From: Ctenosaura bakeri
Taxonomy: Eukaryota; Chordata; Lepidosauria; Squamata; Iguanidae
NCBI GenBank assembly: GCA_948474755.1
Contig: CAOLHI010000742.1
Coordinates: 62,001-126,000 of the forward strand
DNA: 64,000 nucleotides
Direction: 5' to 3'
Shown here: piece after piece, positions 55,902 to 64,000 of the stretch
How positions within the stretch are numbered: position 1 is the stretch's first letter
Layout: each line of letters begins with the position of its first letter
Notes under the pieces: model-generated
The model's database searches: none
The model's input: the letters and a program-made list of their open reading frames with translations, nothing else
What the model was told of the DNA's origin: nothing
Program-made: the position numbers and the translations under genes

Positions 55902-57333
55902 GTTAGTCTGAATTACATGGGCACAATTTCAGAAAAGCAGCTAAAAATTGAGTATGTGACCTATCCAGATGAGTTTCTCTTTCTCAAGGGCAATGGGGTG
56001 TGAAGCCAGGGCTTGTAGGGTTGAAGCTCCACAGCCTTTCAATGTTAGAGTGATGGCATCCTGTGCCACCCACCCTCTCCTGTTCTTGCTGAGCAAAACT
56101 ACAAGGCTCGCAGTAGCTGGGTAGGTGGGGAGAAGAACAAATTTTCCCCCAAAACAATGTATTGGTATGAGCTATTCCTGATACGATCCACAGTATTTTG
56201 GGGATAACTTGGTTTTAAATGTACATTAATTTACAACTGAGAATTGTTACAGCTAATTTTGTTGATATGGCTCAAGACACAGGTTCAGATATTTATGGAT
56301 GTTCCTTGGAGAGTCTATGGAGAGTGTCATGAAATGCACCAGAACTTCAAATTTTACTACAACCCTGGCAGTATAGAAGAACAACATATTATTTGGCACT
56401 TTGTATATTGCTGCCTTCCTCCATGGAGGTGACTAGGCTTAATGATTTTAGAGGTCCTTTCCAGAGTGAAGTGTGGTGCAGGTTATATCACCACTGCTAA
56501 ATTAGGTCTTTTATTTGCTGCAGACTTTCAAGCAGGAATCATCTTTCTGCTAGGTCAGACAAGTAAAGCAAGTCCAATTACATTTGTCTTGCTGAAAAGT
56601 TGCCTTTATCCTCAGGCGCAACAAGGTGACAAGAAACTAAACCAGGACATGAAGTCATAGGAATATATTTTATGTAATGCACATTACTTTATGGTTTAAG
56701 AAACATGTGAAGAGAGATATTTATAATTCCCTCCTATCAGGCTACAGTTACAATCAGCATGGTCTTTAAAAAATATGTGTGTGCGTGTGGTGTGCTGGCT
56801 CCCCCCAAAAAATTTGTTCAAATCTCCTCCATTTCCCTGTTCCAATCCAGCCCTATCTGTATTTCTAGCTGGCCCTATATCTGTCTATGACTGGCCCTAT
56901 CTAACTTTTTAGCAGAGAAGCCTCTAGGGCATAGTTTCTCCCGCATAAGCCCCATCATAGAATTCCATGAATTTGATTGGCTGGCTCTACTCAGTTTTGC
57001 CCAATTTCCCATTTCATACAAGCATATTACCATAAAACAGTTAGAAACTGTGCTGTAATTGAATCAAATCTTTGGCACCAAAAATGGTCCCAGTATCTTT
57101 CATCGGTGAGGAAACACTTTTGGGGCCTAAAAATAGAAAAATCACACCCCTAGAAGCTTCCAAGGTCGACAACTGCTCATTTTAATAGTATTCTGAGTCC
57201 TTATACCTTTTGGAGGCTTGAAACAGTCTTTTGTTGAAGGGGAGAAATCCCTTTCTGCTCACTTCCAGTTTCAAAAAAGAGATATGGGTGACCTACAGAG
57301 GTCTGTGCAGGTGGCCACTATTGCCATAAAACC
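55902..57333. other. Low-copy DNA, nothing recognised
   Basis: Short frames only. No repeat ends or promoter motifs identified. Confidence 0.45.
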
Positions 57334-57807
57334 ATGAAAGGAATAGATGATAGCCACATAACTATGGAAGGCATGAGAGTCACAGTAGCCCCAACCCTTT
57401 TCAAAAGATTGTATCCAGAAGGCAGGTTCTTGGTGAGTCCTGGTGCATCTCTTGGTTCTTGGAGTATCTCAGGATTTCATCTTATCCACCATGCTTTTTT
57501 TGATAGCAGCATGAAACTGCTGCAGAACCACTGTGCCACCGTGCAGAAGATCGTGCCTTTCAGCTATGGCAGTCCCAAAGGAGGACAAAAGAGGTTTCGG
57601 TGCTGGACAAAAGGATTTGGTGAGGTCAGGTTTCTCGTGATGAGATTTGCATGTAGAAACAATACCTTTGGCAGAAACGTTAATGGCCCAACTCACAAGA
57701 GTAGTTTGCCTGAGAGCCACGTGGCTATTGAGGAGTCTGTGGTGGGAAGTTCCCTAAAGCTTCGGGCGAGTTTTGGGTTGCTGGCTACAAAGAGAAATGG
57801 AATGTAA
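57334..57807 (+). other. 157-codon open frame of unknown origin
   Basis: The longest uninterrupted plus-strand frame outside GC-rich DNA. It starts MKGIDDSHITMEGM and later reads CATVQKIVPFSYGSPKGGQ and FRCWTKGFGEVRF. The segment has more GC and CpG than its flanks. The minus strand is also open for 83 codons (57720-57469). No domain recognised on either strand. It adjoins the L2 copy at 57895 but does not match the L2 RT core, so it may be a fragment of another mobile element. No promoter or splice context is evident. Confidence 0.25.
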
Positions 57808-57894
57808 ACCATTAACGGCCACTTCTCTGTCCACGCTTATCCGGAGAACTTTGCAAACACGTGAGATGAGGTAATCGCAAGTCAGTCCAGCTAA

Positions 57895-59610
57895 GGCCAA
57901 ATTAAATTATATCGAAAGGATATCTGGGGGTCCTCACTGAGGGTGCCATGGCTGAAATAACATCAGCCCATGGACCAACAGCCAGGGGTTTGAGCAGGTA
58001 TCCTACACCAACACCTTTTGAGAGTTTACCCTCCAAAAAGGACTGGAGCCACTGCAGAACAGTGCCTCCAAGTCCCATCTCAGAGAGGTGACTCAGAAAG
58101 ATACCATGGTTGATGGTATTGAAAGCCACTGAAACATGCAGCAGAATCAACAGGGGCACACTTCCATTGTCCTGTTCCCTGAGTAGGTCATCTACCAAAT
58201 GACCAAACTTGTCTTTGTTCCGTAGCCAGGCCAGAAGCCAGATTGAAATGGATCTAAATAATCTGTTTCATCAGGAATCCCTGGAGCTGAAAGGCCAGCA
58301 CACACACACCCATCCTTGCCTAGAAAAAAGAATATTGAAGTTTGGATGGCAGTTGTCTAGTGTAGGAAGGTTCAGAAAGGGTGTTTTGTTTTGTTTTTTT
58401 GAGTAGGGGGCTCACCAGAGCTTCTTTTAAACAAGATGGAACTCAGCCTTGATGCAATGAGGCCTCCACTACTCCTGTTACCCACTTAGTCAGTCCACTT
58501 CTGGCTGCTTTTACATCCTGCCCACATCCTGTTTCTGCACAAATTGAAATGTATACTTAACCTGGGACAAGCATTAGCCAAGACAACATCCACTGAATCT
58601 GTATTAACTACAGCATCCAACTTGGAGTGGATCTGAGTGATTTTATCTGCAAAATGTCATGCAAACTCTTCACAGTGGACTACCAAGTGGTCTGTATGAT
58701 GCTTCTAGGAGACACAATATAATAAGCCTCTGACCACTGAGGACTGTGACACTAGGTAACACTGTACAGATGCAGTGGTGGCAAAGAAGAACAATTTTTC
58801 AGGGCCACCATTGCCATAGAGTATTCTTTCCAATGGCTCTATCCTGTGTTCAAGTTTTGCCTCAAGTTTTTTGCCATTAACACTCTAGTCTGTGTCCCAC
58901 TTATTTCACTGCCATCAGCTCCCTAGTGAACCAGGGGACTTACTTGGCTCCACTCAGCAGGAGGGAACATTTAGGAGCAGAAATGCCTACAGCCAAGCCC
59001 TGTTCCAGAGATCAGCTGAGCTTTGACAAAATCACCTGCCAAGGCAAAAGAGAATTCTCCAAGAGCCATCAGGTATCAGTCTTGATCCATAAGCCTGCTG
59101 GGGTGGGCCATCTTAATTGGCCCCCACTTCCCCAGGTCCCAGTGACTCTAAGCCCCAGCAGATGGTGATGTGTCCATGACAACAAAACTATGGAAAGTTC
59201 TTCTACACCCAGAACACCACATCTTGTCCAGCACAGAAAACCAGGTAAAGAGTGTGTCCTGCAATATGGCTGACACCAGATACTACTTGGGACAGACCCA
59301 TGGTTATCATGGAAAACATGAAGTTCTGAGCTGCTTTTGAAAAAGCAGTCTCAGCATGGATGTTGAAGTGTCCTAGGACACTTGCAGGGGGGCTGAGGAG
59401 GTCTCCAACACTACCATTGAGACCAACTCAGGAGGGGACACTGTTGAGCAGCAAGGTGGGTGGTACGCCAACAGAATCCCTATTCTGTCTTTGCCATCCA
59501 CCTTCAAAAACACACTCAGATCCAGCAGACTGTGGGACAGGACACCTGGTGAGGGAGATTGAATCCTGATAGACCAATGCAACTCCACTTCCCTGCCCCC
59601 TGCAGGCCTT
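57895..59610 (-). pseudogene. L2 LINE, endonuclease to reverse transcriptase, degraded
   Basis: Minus strand from 59588: endonuclease text VDGKDRIGILLAYHPPCC and STVSPPELVSMVVLE, then FNIHAETAFSKAAQNF, SMITMGLSQVVSGVSHIAGH (the ..H.AGHTLDLV region), linker FADKITQIHSKLDAVVN near 58650, and RT text LLILLHVSVAFNTINH plus GLGGTVLQWLQSFLEGK at 58190-58000. In L2 the RT motif is LDLSAAFDTVDH. Here the catalytic D positions are partly lost (V for A, N for D). Stops and frameshifts divide the pieces. The copy is truncated on the 3' side at about 57895 within the palm. Confidence 0.8.
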
Positions 59611-59752
59611 GTCTGCTGTTACACAGATTGCAGCCTTTCCTAGCTGTTGTGTTCTTCCTCACCAATAACTTTTGCTACCTTTGCCACAGTCTGATGTTGC
59701 CTGGCCACATGTGTCCCAGGTTTCATCTGTGAAATGTTGGAGTGCGTACCTC
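59605..59752 (-). repeat. CCCTCCAAC-family fragment, minus strand
   Basis: Inverse of the left part of the element at 30874 (tgtcccaggtttcatctgtg, ccacagtctgatgttgcctg, gcagcctttcctagctg). Confidence 0.6.
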
Positions 59753-60010
59753 TAGATTAGGGATGGGCTTATGGATCATATGCTGTGTCCAAAGGTCATA
59801 TGCAGTACACCATATACATTTGAAACATTTGAACCATATACATTTCCCCTGCTCTCCCCACAAAAAACTTGAGGGGAAGGGCAAATACACTTAGCTTAAA
59901 ATGGCAAAATTCAGGGCCATCAGATACAGTACCAGCAGCAACACTGTGAAAATATACTCATATTTATTTATTTAACACATATAATGTGTTATATAACGTG
60001 TATAAACTGA
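59753..60010. other. Low-copy DNA
   Basis: AT-rich with a tatttatttatt run near 59960. Nothing recognised. Confidence 0.45.
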
Positions 60011-60440
60011 AGAATCATAAGAGTCTATTTAGTCCAACTCTCTGCCAATGCAGGAACCTTCATCTAAACCATTCTTGAGAGGTAAGCATCCAAGGTCTAC
60101 TGAAAAACCCCCAAGGTAAGGAAAGTCCACTGCCTTCTAAGCCTCTCAAACACCTCTTACCAACAGGAAGTTCTTCCTAGTGTATAAGAGAAATGGCTTT
60201 TCTTATAATTTGAATCTCCTGCTTTGTGTCCTAGTCTCTGGAGCAGGAAAGAACAAGCTTGCTCCATCCTCTACATGGCATTCCTTCAATATTTAAAGAT
60301 GTCAATCAGACCACTTCTCACACAGTCTTCTCTTTTCCAAGCGAAACATACTGAATTCCTTCAGCCATTCATTACAGAGCTTTATTTCCAAGCCTTCCAC
60401 TATCATAGTTGCCCTCTTCTGGTCATGTTCTAGCTACTAC
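60011..60440 (-). pseudogene. CR1 LINE 3' end, degraded
   Basis: Agaatcataagagtctattt at the start, cctcttaccaacaggaagtt and tttgtgtcctagtctctgga follow the CR1 3' layout of 38711-39100. The reading frame is badly broken. Confidence 0.75.
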
Positions 60441-60700
60441 TCCTTCATTCAGAAGGCGATTTTGGGACATCACTCGAAAGAACACAATAACAGTGCATAA
60501 AATTCCCAGCAACCAATACATTATTAAAGCAGCAATAAAAATATAAATAAAAATGTACCTCAGAAGTATAAGACACTTGAGGGTATAAATATAAATCTTT
60601 AATGAATTCAAAACAAAGCTGTTCTTTGTGGCATTTTGAACAAGTTCCCTCTGGCCAATAGCAAAAAAGCATATCATATTTTACTTACAGTAGTTATTAT
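60441..60700. other. Low-copy AT-rich DNA between CR1 copies
   Basis: An 84-codon minus-strand frame here has no domain. Confidence 0.4.
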
Positions 60701-60880
60701 CATAGAATCATAGAATCATTGAGTTGGAAGAGACCCCAGGGGCCACCAAGTCCAACCACCTCCTATGCAGGAACATCCATCAAAGCATTCCTAACAGCTG
60801 GCCATCCAGCCTCTCCTTAAAAACCTCCAAAGGAGGAGACTCCACCACACTCCGAGGCAGCATATTCCTCGTATATTTAT
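60701..60880 (-). mobile_element. CR1 LINE 3' end, short copy
   Basis: Begins with two catagaatca units (the CR1 terminal 8-bp repeat) and ttggaagagaccccaggggc. Truncated after about 180 bp at gcagcatattcctcg. Confidence 0.85.
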
Positions 60881-60974
60881 TCCAGTGGCATGGAAAAAAA
60901 CTTTCTGCTACATAAAATGAAATTGTGAGAAATTATTGAGAACAACATTAAGTAATCCACCTTCTCTTTTTTAA

Positions 60975-61120
60975 AAATGCAGTGTTTCTCAGCTACTTGT
61001 AGCCCAACAACTCCCTTTTGATAGGAATTTTTGGACTACAGCTCCCATCACTTATTACTACTAGTTATTCTCACTGGGACTGATGGGAGTCAGAGTCTAA
61101 AAACTCCCACCTTTTGTAAA
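60975..61120. repeat. Palindromic repeat, 'caactcccatca' family
   Basis: Tggactacagctcccatcac at the left and gggactgatgggagtcagag at the right are inverses. Outer arms also match loosely. Best-kept copy of this family here. Confidence 0.65.
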
Positions 61121-61460
61121 CATTTCTAATATAGGAATTCCATGATTTAAGTCATTACAATCATATTGGGCACAAGAGTTTATGAAAGTCATTTTTAAAA
61201 ATCTTACTTCTTTATATCTCTTTCTTGTAGTCTGATGGACTTCATTGTTTGGCCATGCCTGTGTCATAAGAAATACCTCATAAATGTTTTACTCTTTAAG
61301 GTGCTGTAACAAATTAACATGGGTGCTTTGAAAACTGTAGGGCCATGTATATTTTTACATTCTGGATGTTCCACAGCAGAATTCATGTGGATTCCTATGT
61401 ATTACATCACTGCATGTTAAAATAATACCTCTCACAGCTCAACTTTGTGCACTGATTTGT
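61121..61460. other. Low-copy DNA, nothing recognised
   Basis: AT-rich, no features. Confidence 0.45.
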
Positions 61461-61916
61461 CACAGAACCATAGGATCATAGAGTTGGAAGATCCCATAAG
61501 GGCCACCCAGTCCAACTCCCTGCCATGCAAGAATGCACAATCAAAGTACTCCTGACAGGTGGACATCAAGTCTCTGTTTACAAACCTCCAAGAAGGAGAC
61601 TCCGCCATACTCCATCCAGGTTATTCCACTGTTGAACTGCTCTTACTCTCAGGAACGTAATGCTCCTAATGCTTAGGTAGAATCTCTTTTCATGAAGTTT
61701 GAAGCCATTGCTCCATGTCCAAGACCCTGGAGTAGCAGAAAACAAGCTTGCCCCATCTTCCGTATGACATCCTTTCATATCTTTAAATATAGCTGTCATG
61801 TCACCTCTTAATCTTCTCTTCTCCAAGCTAAACATACCTAAGCCCCCTCTTCACAGGGCGTGGTTTTCAGTCCTTTTACCATTTTGGCCACCCTCCTTTG
61901 GACACATTCCAGCTAA
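61461..61916 (-). pseudogene. CR1 LINE 3' end, minus strand
   Basis: Ccataggatcatagagttgg at the start. The minus-strand frame 61835-61578 reads MFSLEKRRLRGDMTAIFKDM and SWTWSNGFKLHEKRFYLSI, the CR1 reverse-transcriptase C-terminus. Truncated at 61916. Confidence 0.85.
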
Positions 61917-62828
61917 ATTTATATTGCAGATTTTGGGCACAATCAGCCTGTGGGCTTCATGTGGCCTTCCAGTGAGATTTTTGTGCCTCCCCCAGGGGCC
62001 TTCTAATGCCTTCTAATGAGCTCCAGGCTACATTTTGAGCAACTCCTGGGCCAGCCATTTTAGGCTTAGGAGAGATGGGGGGAAAGGAAGTGAATAAAAA
62101 GTGACACTTGAGTTACTTCCTGATTCAAAGAAGGCTTCTCATGGGATGGCCCTGACAAAGATGTGGAGGATGGATGGATGGATTGGTTTGTTTGCTTGCA
62201 AGGATATGGTAAGAGGTTGTAGCCTTTTAACGCTTCCTGGCAACTTCATGTTGCTCCTTCCTAACCAATAGTTGACCACCGTTGCTATACTGGCACAAAC
62301 CTTTCATATCAATTTAACTCAGCACAGCTCTGCTTGGTACTCTCCAGGTTCTCTCCAAAGTCAGCCTTGACAGAGAGAAGGCATATACTCAAGGGGGCAC
62401 CCCTCCTGAATCTCCTCACCAATCAACTGTCCAGAATTGCTCTACAGTTTTCACCTTTTTTTTCTTACAAAGAAAGAGAAATGACTTTTTCTTTGATTTA
62501 TTATAATACTTCATTGCACTGCAACCAAAGAAGGGTGAATATTCTCCAGGCTTGGTCAACTAGAGAAGACTCCTTTTATTTTGAAGTTGATGTCAGTGAG
62601 CTAAGACAGTTTTCATGACTATTTGCTCCAAAGATTATAGAAGGGGTATTTTACAATTATTTACAGCAGGACAAAGTCACCAAACAGTAGTTGATGAGTA
62701 TATGCAAGATGGCTATTTAATACCCAAAGTGAACTTCGCATTCATTACTGTGGAAGAATTCATTTAACTATTTGTTTAAATGTTTGTTTTTGTTCTTATG
62801 GAAAGGGGAAAAAACAGCCTCCATAAAG
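61917..62828. other. Low-copy DNA, nothing firm
   Basis: A 94-codon frame (62334-62618) has no domain. A short ggat repeat lies near 62170. Confidence 0.4.
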
Positions 62829-63180
62829 AGAACAAAGAATTTCACAGATGAAAACCAGGACATATGCAACCAAGCAACATCAGAATGTGGACAAAATGCA
62901 AAAATTATTAATGAACAAGAACATATAAGCTAGGGAAGTCTGTAGTAATTTGCTTTTGCTGAGCCTACAAGATTCCACCTCCCTCTCCTTTCCCTCCTGC
63001 TGAATTAAATGTCTGCAAATTTTGGACTCAGTTTGCAGCAATTGAAGTAATTGAAGGACAAAGGAGAAAAGTAAGTGGAGGAGAAAGGAAACTGGGACAT
63101 TTTAAAAGCAGCTGAAAAAGTGAGACAACAAGGGATTAATTAGGACTGTCCCTACCAAATTAAGACAGTTGGAGGATATG
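62829..63180 (+). mobile_element. Non-autonomous element, CCCTCCAAC family, copy 4
   Basis: Tttcacagatgaaaaccagg, caacatcagaatgtggaca, gtagtaatttgcttttgctg, aggactgtccctaccaaatt and agttggaggatatg keep the order of the 30874 copy. Confidence 0.7.
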
Positions 63181-63234
63181 TGCTTGTCATCCAACTCTTG
63201 ACAAAGCTGAAAGATGATGAAGACAGCAGTCTCT

Positions 63235-63436
63235 GGCCATTTCTGCACAACACTCTTATAGCACGATCATTCCACTTTCAACCTCCTATCGAATTCTGGG
63301 GTTTGTAGTTTAGGGAAGGGCACTTTGAATTCTCAGCCAAAGAGCTCTTTGGTCTCAGTAAACTACAAACCCCAGAATGCCACAGGGAGTTGAAAGTGGA
63401 ATAGCAGCACTTTAACACTGTAGTGCGGAAATGGCC
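63235..63436. mobile_element. Palindromic MITE (GGCCATTTCC family), copy 8
   Basis: Ggccatttctgcacaacact at the left and agtgcggaaatggcc at the right, with long arms (gaattctggggtttgtagtt and inverse). 202 bp, full layout. Confidence 0.85.
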
Positions 63437-63475
63437 CCTGTCTTACCCAAAACGGATATGTGTGCAGAAGGGGGG

Positions 63476-63478
<3 letters not shown>

Positions 63479-63518
<40 letters not shown>
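63479..63518. repeat. (AT)20 microsatellite
   Basis: Uninterrupted AT run of about 40 bp. Confidence 0.95.
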
Positions 63519-63521
<3 letters not shown>

Positions 63522-64000
63522 CAATGCTGTCCATTGTTTTAGAGCAATTTTTCACATGTATATTATTTTAATTAAGCATTGAATTAAACATTTAAATAAG
63601 CTCTAAAAATACACAAGCAAACAAAGCATACAACCTGGCAGTATAGTTTAAATCCCTCAAATTAGCTCTACCAGACAGGTGTTATTACACTCAGCAACTC
63701 TGCTAAATAATGCTTAACTAGTGAAATTCGTGCCTCATACATTAATTAAGCAATACAAAATCAGATCAGGCGAGATGGCTTTAGAAATGCATTCCCCTGG
63801 AACTTGTCTTACATCTGATCCAATTATTAGCATTTCAAAACTCCTGATTCCTCTTTTTAGCTCTATAGGACAAGTTATCTGTATATTAATCTTCTCCTCT
63901 CAGTAGCTGTGGGATCTGCATCTTCTGCTGCTGGCAACAGCAACAATAGTTCCTAAAACCAGGACTAGAAAACATGCTTGCTCTTTCAAAACGGTTTCAT
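63519..64000. other. Low-copy AT-rich DNA to the window end
   Basis: No open frame with a domain, no repeat recognised. Confidence 0.45.

Noticed and set aside
1..64000. CRISPR arrays, operons, prophage or plasmid features
   Set aside because: No regularly spaced repeats, Shine-Dalgarno-led gene strings or integrase/capsid genes; the DNA is clearly vertebrate.

Overview
This is eukaryotic, non-coding-dominated DNA, most likely from a squamate reptile and probably an iguanian-type lizard. The evidence is the repeat content: CR1 LINEs whose 3' ends carry the ATTCTATGAT repeat, L2 LINEs, a 5S-rRNA-derived SINE of the type known from lizards, tRNA-derived SINEs with the lizard-type tail, a SPIN-type hAT element, and several families of palindromic MITEs. 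There is no long host open reading frame, no operon structure, and no tRNA, rRNA or CRISPR locus. Species assignment is inference.

The one clear sign of a host gene is a CpG island at about 15.7-17.0 kb. It holds CCAAT, E-box (CACGTG) and CRE/TATA-like motifs and candidate splice donors on the minus strand, so it is probably a (possibly bidirectional) promoter with a non-coding first exon. I could not identify the gene. To the left (1-15.7 kb) lies mostly low-copy AT-rich DNA with scattered DNA transposons: a Tigger-like element with a nested retroelement fragment at 5.2-6.1 kb, two copies of one mariner-like family at 6.3 and 13.8 kb, a MITE at 8.3 kb, and the SPIN-type element at 10.6-11.4 kb. 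To the right (17-64 kb) is a dense mosaic of retroelements and MITEs. One short segment at 55.76-55.90 kb has exon-like splice signals, and two AT-rich segments (28.5 and 32.5 kb) look like candidate conserved non-coding elements.

Several insertions resolve to the base. They are a SPIN-type hAT (10632-11430, 8-bp TSD TTTTAAAT), a solo LTR splitting an older CR1 (21966-22897, 4-bp TSD CTGT), a hAT nested in an older GC-rich MITE (44760-45500, 8-bp TSD CAGAAGCG), and a 5'-truncated L1-like insertion (46440-46702, 17-bp TSD). A palindromic MITE family with GGCCATTTCCGCACTA ends has at least nine copies. All six CR1 copies lie on the minus strand.

The oddest structure is a perfect 206-bp palindrome at 30007-30212 (86-bp arms around (AT)17). 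A smaller perfect 33-bp hairpin lies 0.85 kb away at 29084-29163. The SPIN-type element also carries a roughly 0.6-kb GC-rich, CpG-rich interior that looks foreign to it. No protein system of a new kind is visible; the interest is in DNA structure, transposon biology and the unidentified promoter.
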